Numbered from the stretch's first letter, positions 9,387 through 21,459 are shown. The stretch: 64,000 bases of DNA from Chrysogorgia sp. JL179-B06 (GCA_035772405.1 JAYKKM010000428.1:5930501-5994500), one strand, 5' to 3'. The notes: a model not told the origin generated them from the sequence alone. Translations and numbers: made by a program.

Positions 9387-12300
9387 CCAGTTTGCTGCAC
9401 CGATGAATGTACTTCCGTTATCAGAATAGATACGTTCAGGGCGACCACGACGGGCGATGAATTGTTCCAAGCTATCAAGACACTCGGTTGTCTCCAGGCT
9501 TGGTAATAGGTCAAGGTAGATCCCTCTGGTGAAACTGCAGGCGTAGAGTAAGATGTACGCCTTGCCTTCCCTTTGTTTAGACACACGGTAGCGTATCGGG
9601 CCGGCGTAGTCGATGCCAATTACTTGGAAGGCGGTTGATCCTTCGGTGCGGGTTGTTGGCAGGATTCCAGGTGGTGGTGATCTGTAGGCTATGGCTTGGA
9701 ATCTCTTGCATCCGGCACACCGCTTGATAACTCGCTTCGTCAGCCTTCTCAGCCGAGGTATACAACGGCTCTCTCTCACTTTAGCCATGGTGAGGCGCAT
9801 CCCTCCATGCAGTGTCGTCTTGTGCGCGTGTTGGACCAATTTCTCGGCCAAGATTGACTTGTCCGGGAGGTAGACTGGATAGAAGCCTTGCACCCTACCG
9901 CGACATTCCAGAACTCCTTCTCCGTTTCTTTGAAGATTTAACTTCAGGCGATCCTCTTCAAATGTTTCAGAACCACGTTTCTGAACTCGCAATACCCAGA
10001 ATCGTTCTCGCGCTTCGATCTCTTCACTCGTGAGTGGTCCACTGATTCTTTGTGCATTTAGTCTTCGACTTCGGGTATTGTGCACAAACCGTGCAATCCA
10101 AGCGCACACTCGCATGGCTCGCCAATAACTCGTCTTGTTTAGGAGGTCGTCAAGTTCGTCTTGTGCTGGAATGGCCAACAAAGCAAACAATTGCTTTGTT
10201 GCCTTCACTTCAGCATTGGATTCTTCACTTGCGGTCGTCACAATGTTTGGAGGCCATTTTTCTCGATTATTCAGCCACTGCGGCCCATTCCACCACAGCT
10301 GGTTGTCTTCGTTCGTTTTCCCTCCTCTGCTGCCCAGATCTGCCGGGTTTTCGTGCGTTGGTACATGTCTCCACTTGATGTCGTCATGCTCTTGGATTTT
10401 CTGAACTCGATTGTTCACGAATTGCTTATACTCCCCGTTCCCTTGTATCCAGTGTAAGGCTACGCTGCTGTCGAGCCAGGCATGCAACGATGTTACGGGC
10501 AGGTCTTCTAATGCATCTCGGACATTGGTTAGGAGGTTAGCGGCCATGTGACCAGATACCAGCTCGAGGCGGGGAATGGTGAGACCTTGTTTCGCTAATC
10601 TTGACTTGGCTGCGACCAAACCCTGGTTAACTGCTGACGGTTGGCTCACCACAGCGTAGACTGCTGCAGCCACGCCTCTCCCACTGGCGTCTCCAAAGGC
10701 ATGGAGCGAGATGTCGTTGATAGGCTCTTGGTTAGGTGCTAGCGTTCGAGAGACGTTTACTTGCTCAGGAAGACTGCTTTCCCACTTCTTCCAACGTTTC
10801 GTTAGGGCTTCGGGTAACGGTGCGTCCCATGCGCATTTCTCTTCACAGGCTTCGCGGTACAATATCTTTCCTTCAAGTGTGGTCGGTGAAACAATGCCAA
10901 GCGGGTCATATATCCTGGCCACTTTGCCAAGAATAGTCCTCTTTGTTGCTTGAGCCACATTCTCTGGGTAGGTAATTCCAATCTCGTCTGTTCGCTTGTT
11001 CCACTTTAACCCAAGGAGTCCACACTCCCCATCCTTACCACCCAACTGCTGCTTGGCGTAGGTTAAGCTGTCTTCCGGCTTTGAAGTTTCGTCAAGTTCT
11101 AACTCTCCTTCGTTGGAATTCCACTTGTGCAGGGTGAAGGTGGCTTGACGGAATATCTCGGTGAAGGTGAGTTTCTTCTGGCGTACTTGATCGACTGTTT
11201 CTCCCCCACTCACCAAATCATCGACGTACAGTCCACGCTCGATGTCTTTCACGCCATCAGGATGTTCAGCTCTGCAGGCATCTAAATGTTGTTGGATAAC
11301 ACCACCGAGCAGGAAAGGCGAAGGTGCCAAACCAAACAAGGCTCGAGTGAATCTCAGGGTACGTACTTGCTTCGGATCTTTGTTGTGCAGCCAGTGAAAC
11401 CGGAGCGCGTCTCGATCTTGAGCCCGGATCCGCACTTGGAGGAACGCTTTGCGGATGTCACTGAGGAGTGCTACGGGATAAAATCTTCCTCGCACAAGAA
11501 CTTTCCACAGTTTGTTTTGCAGTGGCGGTCCCGTCTCGAGGCAATCGTTGAGTGAGGGCGAATCTTCGCTGGCTTTAGAGGAGGCATCGTAGACAATTCG
11601 CATCTTTGTTGTTTGTGAGCTCTCCCTGACTACAGCTTTGTGTGGAATATAAAACTCTCTTCCGGTAGCTGGCATCTCTCCAACCTCGACCACGCCCTGC
11701 TCTAACTGCTCCTGGATGATCGCATCGTATTGATCCAGACGCCCCGTTTTCTCCAGACGTTTTGCCAAGCTCCCCAATCGTCGTAAGCTCCTAGGTTTGT
11801 TGTTTGGCAAAGGAGGATGGTTTCCCTTCCAAGGTAGTGCAGTTTCGTACCACCCCTCTGGACTGCGCTGGAGTTGCTCCCGAAATTCGTCGTGCACCAC
11901 GTTCTGATCTCCGATGGATTTGTCTTCTAGACCAAGGACATCCAATCTACACAACCTTTCGTAGTCGGTTGTGGCTGTCTGCGCTAAAAACATGCTATCT
12001 GCGTCTGCTTCTGCACCCGAAGACATCATTGACCAGCCAAACTTGGTGTACTCGGCCACAGGTTCACCCATCTTTCCGGTTCTCTGGGGCTTGTGTGTCT
12101 TAATTTTCGCATATTCGCTTGCGCCGAGAATTATGTGCACCGGAAGAACGCTCTTCGTGTCGGTGTCTTCCATTTCCACGCCACTCAAATGGGGGTGTTT
12201 ACGAATCAACTTTTCATAGCTTGGGTTTTCGATCGACAAAAGTTCTCCGCGATCAACTCGTGTTGCGTGCACAGGGATAACACAGTCCCCTTTAGTGTCA

Positions 12301-12527
12301 CTAATCGTCAAATCGTAGACTTCGATTTTCTTTGTCACAATTCCCACGATAGTTTGTATACGTCGCGTGACTGCGTGTTTTGGCGCGAGTTTAAGTCTGT
12401 CCAGAATATACCCCGAGGCATATGACACAGTTGCCCCTGTATCCAATAACGCGCGACAAGTAATACCATTGACCTTGACTACCACAATTGGATGACATAC
12501 CTTGTCGCTCTGTTCAGCAGCTGTCAT
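9387..12527 (-). CDS. BEL-2 pol (protease, RT, RNase H, integrase), 3' truncated
   Basis: About 1047 codons without a stop. Protease RALLDTGATVSYAS near residue 30. RT with LSDIRKAFLQVRI, FGLAPSPFLLGG and GLYVDDLVSGG at ~residues 350-455. RNase H begins LHAFGDASGRGVAAA at ~620 and includes LDSSVALHWI. Integrase zinc segment around HGGMRLTMAKVRESR, then IGIDYAGPI and YSDNGSTFIGAANW. The reading is cut after that Trp by the BEL-1 LTR, so the catalytic Glu and C-terminus are absent from this window. The first Met used here lies just after a gag knuckle remnant; in this family gag and pol are normally read together. Confidence 0.92.
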
Positions 12528-13818
12528 CGCTGATCCTCCTTCTTTTGGCTTCGATTCTTTTTCTGGTTTCTTTGTCTCTCCTTGAAGTTGATCGCAAATA
12601 GATGAGTGATGTGCAGTGCCGACAGTTGGTTGTACTACGACATTGAGCTGCTCGGTGTTTTTCTCCGGTGCAGTTAAAACAGCGATTTTTTATTTGCAAT
12701 TTCCGTCTGCGCTCTACGGGGGACGAGACTTGCGTGCACTCGGATGATTTGTAGGTCGGATTATCGCAATAAACACATGTTTTCGGTGGCGATGATTGGT
12801 TTTGAAAGCTTCTGTCACGGGGGAGTTTCTGGTTTCCAGGGGGTTTCCTTCGTTCTTCAGTTATCGGATGTATCTCTTTCCAATCTGTCAGCGCTTGCAG
12901 TAAATGGGCGAAGTCCCAACTCTGCCAATCCTTTTGTCCACTCACCAATTCAGGCTTAATATCTGGCAGTTTATCTAAGGTAGACCGAACCATAGACAAA
13001 CAACCCGATAGCTTGCCCAAAGTTTCCAAAGATTGTACATTGTACGTTAGCGTGTGGAAAAATTGATGTACTTTGGCTGGCTGTTTTCCGTCGATGACAG
13101 GCAGGTTTCTGATGTTGTCAACATAAGCGCGTTCGATCTCATTAATGTTTCCATAATTGGCTTTCAAAATGTTTTTAGCTCGCTCGTAGCCTTCGGACGA
13201 AAATGGCAAACCATCGATTTCCTCGCGAACTTTCGGCTCCAGAAATTATTTCAGAAAAGCAAATTTAGAAACTGCGGGTATCTCTTGCGCGTCAACTTCT
13301 GCTTTGAAAGTGTTCCAAAACGAAAGCCATTTCTCGAATGTTCCGTTGTATTTCGTAATAGTCAGTTTGGGTAATCTGACGAGGTTTTTCTTTTCTGACT
13401 TTTCCGGTTTCGCTGCCGATTTCATCTCTGCCTTTTTCTGCTCGAACTTAAGTTCTTCGTCACGTTTGCGTTCAACTAGTATCTGCTTCTTTTCTAGTTT
13501 CTCGTTCTCCACTCTCGTCGCCACTTCTTCCAGACAGCGTGTCAGAAGTGTTACGTTGTTGTCGGCGTTTTCTACGCTTTTCTCGATCTCCTCGCCCCAT
13601 TTCGCTACGTCTTCGATACTCACGCGTTCCTCGAGTTTTGTCTTTTCGACTTGAAGTTTTAGCTCATCCACCGCACCAGCTATCCGCGCAAGTGTCTCTT
13701 TATGTCGCGTTAGCTTTTCGATGTTACCTTTCTCGACAATGGTCTTTGTCTTGTTGCTAGTTAGCGCCAAGAGCTGCAATTCGGTTTTAAGTTGCTCGCT
13801 AATATCTTTGTCTCCCAT
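12514..13818 (-). pseudogene. BEL-2 gag with one in-frame stop
   Basis: Starts at the ATG at 13818, 61 nt after the LTR. N-terminal coiled coil, then the RLPKLTITKYNG region. A single TAA at about 13246-13248 (Glu expected from BEL-1) splits the frame; both halves are in the same phase. The second half carries two CCHC knuckles beginning CVYCDNPTYKSSEC and CFNCTGEKHRAAQC. The third knuckle begins NCRHC, then an indel near 12620 throws the frame off, and the tail to 12514 is spurious. Pol continues in the neighbouring frame. Confidence 0.88.
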
Positions 13819-13858
13819 GTTTGATGTTTGGTTAAGTTCCTCAGAATCGGCTTATCCG

Positions 13859-13876
13859 ATCCCGTCGGAGGTGCCA
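13859..13876 (-). promoter_or_regulatory. tRNA primer binding site of BEL-2
   Basis: Same 18 bases as in BEL-1, on the minus strand, immediately inside the LTR. Both elements therefore use the same primer tRNA. Confidence 0.8.
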
Positions 13877-13878
13877 CG

Positions 13879-14090
13879 TGTTGAAAATAAGAGATTCTTC
13901 AACTAAATTCTCGTTCAAAGTCTTTAATGTTAGATCAACGTCGATCTCTCACGGTCTCACATACAGTTCTCTCTTATGATATTATTTCTCACGCACCTTG
14001 TTATTGTTACACTCATATGTCACTAAACACTACCTACTTGTCACGAGATTTTATCAATTATTAAAACATACACATGCACGAATTCCAACA
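13879..14090 (-). repeat. 5' LTR of BEL-2
   Basis: 212 bp on the minus strand from TGTTGGAATTCG to ATTTTCAACA. It differs clearly in length and sequence from the BEL-1 LTR, so these are separate subfamilies. It borders Penelope-like coding sequence at 14091. Confidence 0.88.
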
Positions 14091-14715
14091 TTAGTAATGA
14101 CAGAGGGAAAAGGATTATCAATAACGTGTTTGTAATGAGCGGTGTTATCGAGTTGGTTAGAGGCTTCGCGTAGATAGTCCTCTTTTGGCCAGATGACAAT
14201 AGCCCCACCTTTGTCTGCGGGTTTAACGATCAAATCTTCGTTATTTTGCAGACTTGTAAGTGAGGCCATTTCCTCCCTCGAATAGTTTTTGTGTGTTGAG
14301 GTGTATTTGGTGTTATGTGACGTTAGTTCTAGATATACCCGTGAAATGTATTCAAGGAGGTTAGTGTTATCTGGTAAGGGAGGCGTGAATTGACTTTTGG
14401 CTTTAAATGGGTGATTGGGTGTGTTGTTGGTTGAGTTTTTAAATGAGTATCGAAGGTACATTTTACGTCGAAACGAGAGAAAGGAATTATAAATTATATA
14501 CGGGTTAGTTGGTTGAGGTGATGTATTTGAGTCCTTTGGATAATATTTTGGTAGTAGATTTAGCTAGTGGTATGTTAGAGAGATTAACAATACTGTTATT
14601 AGCGTGTTTATTACGAATGTCAGTGTAAATTCTTTTCTTGTTTTTGTGCCGAAAATTGTTATTGTTTCTTTTGGTGATTAGGTGTTTGCGAAGTTGTTGT
14701 TGACGGGCGAGTAAA
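14091..14715 (-). pseudogene. Penelope-like retroelement, N-terminal coding fragment
   Basis: The minus strand carries the region before the RT core of Penelope-like elements. Around 14530-14600 it reads VNLSNIPLAKSTTKILSKGL. Further on come SLQNNEDLIVKPADKGGAIV and IWPKEDYLREASNQL (about 14160-14270), hallmark motifs of PLE proteins. There is a frameshift and stop near 14500. Coding is cut at 14091 by the BEL-2 LTR, so the RT core and GIY-YIG end are not in the window. Confidence 0.83.
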
Positions 14716-15563
14716 AATAGTTCAAAATTTTAAACTATATCCCAGGGCTTGCGAGTACTCGCAGCGAGCTGCAAGTTGATTCGTGCGAGGTAGTACTAAT
14801 AGTATATAGACAATTAATTCAGATGTAAACCTTTCGATCAAACAACCATTTAATAGGCTATGGGCTGTAAACATGTTGATTTTGATTTCTTCATCGAAGT
14901 GTACATGTATAGTCACGGAGCACGCTAATATAAACTATGAACAATTGTTTATTCGGACTGTATAAGCTTGTAATTATAAACATCGATGTCGATGAGATAA
15001 TCTGTAAATATAGTTGTATATTATGATAAAAGGGCCTACTAGAGTATACGCTCACTCAGAGCATTTTAATACATTATAGACTTGCTTTCGAATTCAATTC
15101 CTTTACTATATTATACTAGTATCGAAACTATTTCTACTTCATTGATCTCGAAGGATTTTTAGTCAATCTTATTTAGATCGATTACCGTTTAAACGATGCT
15201 GGTACGAAATGAATCCGTCAAATTCAAATGCAAGACGTAAGGTCAATGCGGTGGTATATTATTGCCGTATTCACTTCGTACTTTAATACCCGAATATACG
15301 TCCCATTTATGTGAAACAACCATTACAACCATAAGTACATAAACGCGCAAAAGCCGAAAATCTAAACCAAACAAACATGACACCGCTAATTTGATCACAG
15401 ATTGACTCCCAAATATGGTAGGGGCGCTGTGGTGCATGGGGAGCTCTCGTGCGGGTGCTCTCGTGTCAGTGGCACTGCCAAACCCTGCTCATTTACCGGC
15501 TCGTTTACGCTCTGCGCCATTGCAAACACCACGATAACCGCTGATTTCTAAGGTTGCGGGCCT
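14716..15563. other. Non-coding stretch, no element recognised
   Basis: AT-rich sequence. I saw GCGAGTACTCGC-type motifs near 14750-14765, related to the repeats at 46.4 kb and 50.9 kb, and no coding region. Confidence 0.5.
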
Positions 15564-15570
15564 ATGATCA

Positions 15571-15681
15571 TTTCAAAGGTCGATCATCATTTCAAAGGTG
15601 GGTCATCATTTCAAAGGTCGATCATCGTTTCAAAGGTCGATCATCATTTCAAAGGTGTGTCATCATTTCAAAGGTCGACCT
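15571..15681. repeat. 19-bp tandem repeat, about 6 copies
   Basis: Unit TTTCAAAGGTCGATCATCA with small changes, in register from 15571. Two more degenerate copies (TTAAAGGT) extend to about 15735. An open frame across it is a by-product of the repeat. Confidence 0.85.
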
Positions 15682-16231
15682 CGTCCAAAGCCTTTGTATT
15701 CATCTTAAAGGTGCATGATCATATTAAAGGTGTAGTGTCGTCACATTAAACATATATATACTGTCCTCATCAAGTAGACACAACATCGATTTGTCCAGCT
15801 TGCCGCGCCATAAGTCCCCTCCGTGGTCCCGTTGTGTGTGATCAGTCCACTGACCTCTATATATAACTGGACTGCGTGCTCTCGTTGCAAGGGAGACTTT
15901 AAGATCCGACGACGCGCTCCGAAGACGCGGACGTCCGGAAGTAAAATTACATTTGTTGGGTTAATGCGCATGCTCATCTGTATCATTTGCCGCGTCGTGT
16001 TGAATGCGACGACGTGAGTTCTTGTGTTTTGCCGTCGAGCAGACAACGCCAAAAGTTTTTGAGAAAAAAATCGACTCTCAAGGTGAGTTTACAACACTTT
16101 GTTTTTGAAAATTGATTTATGAACTAAAAATAATGTTTATCTTTGTCTTTTATTTATTTTTAATAAATAAGAAACGAAATAACGTTGACAAACTGTTCGC
16201 TTTTGTTTGACCTATAGCCTATACCTATGCC

Positions 16232-17199
16232 ATGGCTTCCGAACAACAAATCAATGCCTCTGAAAAGTCAATTACGATGTAAGTGCGATTGACACTTGTT
16301 TTTTTTAGTTTTTTCATATCATTATAATTTTATCTGTTGATATATCGGATCTGTTGATGGTTGTTTTTTGCATGTGTTACGACTGAGTTTCAGCATTGTA
16401 CTAAATCATGTACACAATTGCATGAACTAAATTATTTCTTTGGACTTCCGTGTTTACTTGCAGAAATCCGATGTTTTGGATGAAAGAACACGATGTCCTT
16501 TTTTGCCGGGAGATTTTAGTTTCAAAACTATTCGAAACGCGAAAATCATCTGCCGAAAGAGGGAAAGTTTGGGATACGATTGCAGCAAACCTAAACTCCA
16601 TAACACAACCGACGTTTGATGTTGACAAGAGATCTGTAAGAGATCACTTAAACAGCTTGGTCAATAAATACAAGAGAAAGATTAGACGCGAAGAAAAAGC
16701 CAGTGGAATTTCTCCCGAAATGAGCGAACTCGACGTTCTACTTGAAGAGATATGTGAATTAGACAGTGCATCGACCGAAATGCAGAATCATGCAATTGTC
16801 GAAAAGAATTTTAAGCTTGAGTCAGCCAAGGAAACTGCCGAAGACATCAGGCAAACAGCAATGGAAAACTACGCTGAGACGAAGAAAAGGAAGGCGGATG
16901 AAAAACCTAAGGAAAAGTCTGCTCCGAAGAGAAGAAACAGCAACGATACAATAGAGTATCTGACATTCAAGGCAACACAAGACAACGCTAACAAAACTAA
17001 GGAACTCGAAATAAAAAGGCTTGAGAATGAACAACAAGCAAAGTTCCAAACCCAACAAATGCAGATGATGCAAGCGATGGTGGAGCAACAACAAAAACAG
17101 ATGCAGCAGCAGCAACAAATGCAAAACATTTTAATTCAACAACAACAACAGCAGGCACAAGCGTTCATGTCTTTATTCGAGAGAGCAATACAAAAGTAA
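16232..17199 (+). CDS. Harbinger Myb/SANT-like DNA-binding protein (Harb1)
   Basis: Two exons: 16232-16278 and 16464-17199. The first begins MASEQQINASEKSIT; donor GTAAGT at 16279, acceptor TTGCAG at 16458-16463, phase kept. The N-terminal third (residues ~20-100) is the Myb/SANT-like trihelix: FWMKEHDVLFCREILVSKLF, then RGKVWDTIAANLN and VRDHLNSLVNKYKRK. The middle is basic with a likely nuclear signal, KRKADEKPKEKSAPKRR. The end is a long Gln/Met-rich coiled coil, probably for oligomerising. In Harbinger elements this partner carries the nuclease to the nucleus and to the ends. The conserved splice and open frame suggest recent function. Confidence 0.88.
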
Positions 17200-17311
17200 C
17201 AGTATACATATAGACGATTTAACCATATCATTTGTTACGGCATGAACTATAAATATTTGTCGATTGCCGTTTTACCTTCTGTTCCCTTGGCCTTGCGTTA
17301 TTTGTGTGTAT

Positions 17312-18494
17312 TTAATGAAAGTACTCTTGAAGTGTCGGTGGTTCTAGTTCGAAGAATCGCGATGTAATATTTTTATACAGACATGTCAGAGCGTTTCGCA
17401 ATATTGCGCATACTATATACATTTTACCGACTTGACTCAATTGTATTTTTAAATTTTTTTTATAATCTAAAAATTTAAAGTAATTTATAACATCCCCAAA
17501 CAGCCACTCGACTGAAACTCTAACTGCACTCATCGACTTGTTGAAAGCCTCCATATTTGCTGTTAGTAATCTATTGCGAAAAGGTGACTGCAGATGAACT
17601 CGAAGGGGATATGCCGGGTCGCCATAAATGCACATCGGTTGATGGTTTATAGGAGAGAAAGCATGCTGCTGTAAGTTTTCAAGAAGACCAGATTCAGCTA
17701 ACATCCCTGCATCATGTTTCTTTCCTTCTGCAAATATATTTAAAATAAAAAGTTAATAAGAATATATGGGTCATATGGCCGGTTCAAAATCGTTTAATAA
17801 AACAATTGCACAGCGTGTAGAATATATTACCGACTGGTCCAAATAAATTAGCGATGATTCCGTTTGGTAAAGCGACTGACTGGAACTTCAGTGCATGCAC
17901 TCGTTTGTGCCCATTGTACACAAATCGTTGATTTTTTCCTGGGCGACACATTGGGCGGACAGTTCCGTCGACAAAACCAAAACAATTATGCAGAGCTGCA
18001 CCTTTTCGTGCAATGGTATTTGCATAAAGTTGAAGGTTATCAGGTTGAAGTAGGTCCTGGTTCCACTGTAAAACTCGGTGACCATGAAGGTCATAAATAA
18101 AATTAGTAACCTGGTTTGAGATGAGTGATAGTTCAGGAACAGACCTACCAAATAGTGGAATTAAATCGCTATAACGACATGGGTATGCAAACCGCCGAAG
18201 GGTAATACATAGCCCTTCCATCCCGCTGCATTTCGTCCCTTGGTAGCATGTAATAACTTCTGGAATTTGCAAAGCTTCGTAAAGAAGGGGTAGATCTTGT
18301 TTCTCAACACGAAAATTGTTCTTACATTCTGCCACATCTTGGTCTCCAAGGTTGAATGGCTCGTAGCTTTTATAAGGGTATTCTGGGTTTATAGATGTAT
18401 TGATATCCCATAATAACAAGAACTCTTCTTCCTGTATTAGCTGTTCATAGTGGGCCAAAAGTAAAAGTTCTCTTGTCTTTTTGAAGGAAGGCAT
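17312..18494 (-). CDS. Harbinger DDE nuclease/transposase (Harb1)
   Basis: Two exons, 18494-17831 and 17727-17312, joined over a 103-bp intron (GTAATA...TTGCAG, 17728-17830), giving 359 residues without a stop. Joining restores the family motif GPVEGKKHDAGM. Catalytic residues are visible: Asp in FGFVDGTVRPMC, Asp in MCIYGDPAYPL, Glu in VRVSVEWLFGD. This is the DDE_Tnp_4 nuclease that, with the Myb-like partner, cuts and rejoins the element. Length and motifs are those of complete members. Confidence 0.92.
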
Positions 18495-18738
18495 AATAGA
18501 CAGAACAGCTATTTGTATTTGTCTTAAATTTGGCGTTCGCGTTCTTCAGGTTTTTGTTTTTCTTAAATTCAACTTTTTGGCGCGAACGACGTCGTTATAT
18601 ACCCAGTCCCACTCGGCATCGACGTCGTCGTGCTGGCCCGCGTCGTCGGATCTTAAAGTCTCTAATGACCATTGAACTATATATAGACTGGAACGATAAC
18701 TAGGGCCTGGCACTAGAAGCCAACCATGGGGGCAGCCC

Positions 18739-18982
18739 AGTGAGCTCTATATATATATATATATCTGGAGGGCTATCTGCCCGAGCAAAAAGTGAAGCCC
18801 AAGATGGCCGACTTTGCACGTCAGTTTCAGTCCCCTGCGCGGTTTGTACGTCAATTTCTTATATATAAACCGCGTAGGGGACTGAAACTGACGTGCAAAG
18901 TCGGCCATCTTTGGCTTCACTTTTTGCCTGGCCAATGACTGGCAGATAGCCCTCCAGATATATATATATATAGAGCTCACTG
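18739..18982. mobile_element. 244-bp foldback MITE with P-like ends and 8-bp target duplication
   Basis: An almost perfect hairpin with arms of roughly 110 bp. It starts CAGTGAGCTCTATATATA and ends TATATAGAGCTCACTG. Both sides carry GGGCAGCC (18731-18738 and 18983-18990). The ends match the pattern of elements A and B (CA.TGA..CTATATATA..CTGGA), so it is probably a non-autonomous derivative of the same group. It lies within element B. Confidence 0.88.
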
Positions 18983-19528
18983 GGGCAGCCATGAACTCCA
19001 TCCAGTCTTTTTTTAGGCAAAATGGCCGATCCGGTCCAACGAGAAAATCGCCAATTTTTATGTGTTTTAATTTAGAAAAGAATTATTATTAAAACTTAAT
19101 AACATCCCACAGATAGATAAGTTTCTTGTTATGGTTTTATAACTGCTTAAACTCGTCTGAAAAACGAAATATTTGACAAAACATTGCGAAATTTGAGTTA
19201 ATAAATGCGCGGTCATTTAGGTTTTCTATACATTTTTGGCACTTTTCTGAATATTTGATATTTTTCGACCAGAGATTAATCAAGTTGATCCAAAAAACTA
19301 GCTATTCATTACGTTTTTAGCCTGGCACCACACACAAATAGTGTTTAAACGTACAATTTACGACGAAAAATTACAACTTGTTATGTTTCTGAAATTTGGA
19401 TGTCCTCCCCAGTCCTTTTTTGGTCAGCAGAGTGATATATTTGTTGCGAAAATACTGACAAAATCAGAAAAAAACTATTTAAAAGTTAAAATAAAGGTCA
19501 TTTATTCATCAAGTGTAATTAAGTGAAC

Positions 19529-20511
19529 ATGGCATATATATGTGCAGTATTTGGGTGCCAAAGTTCACAAAGGAAATGTAGTCAAGACACAGAAAATGAG
19601 TTTTTCAAAGAGCGCAAAGTAATGTGACAATTACACATATTTAATGTCAAATAATTATATACATCCTCCTCTATACATATTCACAACAGAGGATTGTAGA
19701 ATATGACTTGGGATACCACTGAAGCATTCTCCTCATGATGACTCATTGTCACCAGCTGCAAAGGTTCTTTGTGACTACAATTATTTTAAAAAAAGAGAAA
19801 CCAATATGGCAACACCCTCCAATGAACAGGACTGAGAAATACTAGAACAAAAATTAAAACAAAAAGTTAGAAATCTGCAGCAAAATCTAAGAAGATGCAA
19901 AAATAAGTTGGATATTAAAATATGGCAGAATTGATTAATGACTTGGAAAGAAAATTACTTATAGAAACAGAACTATATAGCAGACAATTTTCCTTCACCA
20001 TAAATCCTTTCAACATGTAGTTTGATCGAGTGAAATCAGCCAAATATTACCTATAAATTACATACTTCATTTGACAAACTTCAGTTATCAATATTTGAAA
20101 ACACAAAGCAGTAGCACAATTCAAATGTTTATCCATTTGGAAGACGGTATACAGATGATGTAAAATAATTTGGCATACCCATACCGGGATCAATTCTATC
20201 TGCCATCATCTGCAAAGAAGGTAACAAGATAGTAAATCATGAGAAAAATATACAAAGCAGAATGGTACTCGAGATCTTTCCTCGTTGAATATCGCCAAGC
20301 TTTGTTTGAAGTTCACGAGCAAGGCATGAATGAAAGTGTGCTTGAAGATCATCGTATGAAATTGATCAAGTGCATAGCAGTACAATATTTCGCACTACGT
20401 TTGTTTACCTACGGGAAACGTTATTACGAAACTGTTGTGCTGAACGGACAGTCAAGTGACAGACATAAATTAACCAAGTTAAATCTATTTAAAAACCAGA
20501 AATATTTATAG
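19529..20511 (+). pseudogene. P-element/THAP transposase remnant in element B
   Basis: At 19529 an ATG opens a THAP-like start (MAYICAVFGCQSSQRK) that stops after 33 codons. A basic coiled-coil piece (KLKQKVRNLQQNLRRCKNKL) is readable near 19845-19915, and a YPFGRRYTDDVK stretch near 20130-20165. The longest open piece, 20239-20511 (90 codons), includes LIKCIAVQYFALRLFTYGKR. The order fits THAP, coiled coil, transposase body. Many stops and gaps make it non-functional. The last piece is assigned mainly by position. Confidence 0.6.
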
Positions 20512-20760
20512 TATTTACCTTAATTTTTGCCATCAAGCGACCTTCCATGATTAGACCGTTGAGCTTTTATATTATAGTGTTGCTCCCAATAGGTATATTT
20601 GACTCTGTTCACCATGCTTTCTTGCCCGACCTCGCGCGTTGCCTGACGACGACCCCCCAGTGATCAGAATTTTGGCTTCATCCAATCATACGGCCGCGCT
20701 TACCTAGTTATCGTTCCAGTCTATATATAGTTCAATGCTAATGACTCACGGCAGGTGACC

Positions 20761-21459
20761 GAAAAATGATGGCGTAAGCAGAGGTTATTTTTTTCATAGT
20801 AGCGACCACTGGTCATTGGATTGTTGGCGCAAGTTTGTCCAACGACCAATCAAATTTGTTTTAACGATAACTATGGCGTCAGCTTTTTCCCGTGTCGTGA
20901 TACAAACGGCATTTTCTCTCTTCAAAAACGAGACTGCACAAAAAACCTTGAAAGTGGACATGTTCTTTATGACCAGATAACTTTCCACTAAATTCTAAAG
21001 GCCGTCAACACTAGTTGTCAACACTCGGAGGACGTATGAAACTATTTTCGGTTGTATGACATTTAATCTCTTTTTAAACTTTTATCCTCAGGTGAGATAT
21101 AAAGTGCGAACTTGTTGCTTTTGTTCTTGAAGGTTGTTTATCTATAGAAACTTTTTACAGAAAAAAGAATGCTGAATAGATATTGGATACGTGTTTACTG
21201 TTTTAAAACACAAATTATATCACGAATTGCAAATTTCAAACTCGTTTATTTTGTATTGATGTCAAATGTCATCTGGTCAAAAAACGTTGCTTTAAAAACC
21301 ACCTTAAAAGCATAAAACGAGAAAAATACTGTATATTTGTATTTAATTTTTCAAAGTAAAAACATTTGCCGCTTAATAATTCGCCAACAGATTGTTGTAA
21401 ATACAGGTCAGTGGTCGCTACTATGAAAAAAATAACCTCTGCTGACGCCATCATTTTTC
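20761..21459. repeat. Inverted-repeat unit C, about 49-bp arms
   Basis: GAAAAATGATGGCGTAAGCA (from 20761) returns inverted at the end (21411-21459) with one or two differences. The interior is AT-rich and non-coding. Probably a MITE inside element A. I could not define a target duplication. Confidence 0.7.

Larger units (their letters stand above)
9387..14090 (-). mobile_element. BEL/Pao LTR retrotransposon BEL-2, 3' part cut off by BEL-1
   Basis: Minus-strand element reading from its 5' LTR (14090-13879) through primer site, gag and pol to the integrase core, where BEL-1 interrupts it. The missing integrase C-terminus and 3' LTR must lie before the window start. Pol is open over 1047 codons. 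Gag has one nonsense codon and a frame change in the last zinc knuckle. It is inserted in a Penelope-like element. Confidence 0.92.
15893..18662. mobile_element. Harbinger-type DNA transposon Harb1 (two genes, apparently intact)
   Basis: Ends share an exact 24-bp inverted repeat (15893-15916 and 18639-18662) starting GAGACTTTAAGATCC. Two convergent genes lie inside: a Myb/SANT-like protein on the plus strand and a DDE nuclease on the minus strand, the standard Harbinger pair. Both read through with one plausible intron each. I found no clear 3-bp target duplication (left flank AGG, right flank TAA). Confidence 0.88.
18670..20737. mobile_element. P-like element B with 35-bp inverted ends and 8-bp target duplication
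   Basis: Left end 18670-18704 (CATTGAACTATATATAGACT...) is an exact inverted copy of 20703-20737. It is flanked on both sides by CTAATGAC (18662-18669 and 20738-20745). P elements make 8-bp duplications, and the interior has a THAP-domain start with P-transposase-like pieces. It went in right next to the Harb1 right end and later received the 244-bp foldback at 18739. Confidence 0.88.

Noticed and set aside
15564..15749. Open frame rich in FQRS/KVDHHFKGG repeats
   Set aside because: By-product of the 19-bp minisatellite.
15893..18662. A 3-bp target duplication for Harb1
   Set aside because: Flanks AGG and TAA do not match. Element B later landed at the right edge, but rebuilding that junction still gives no match.
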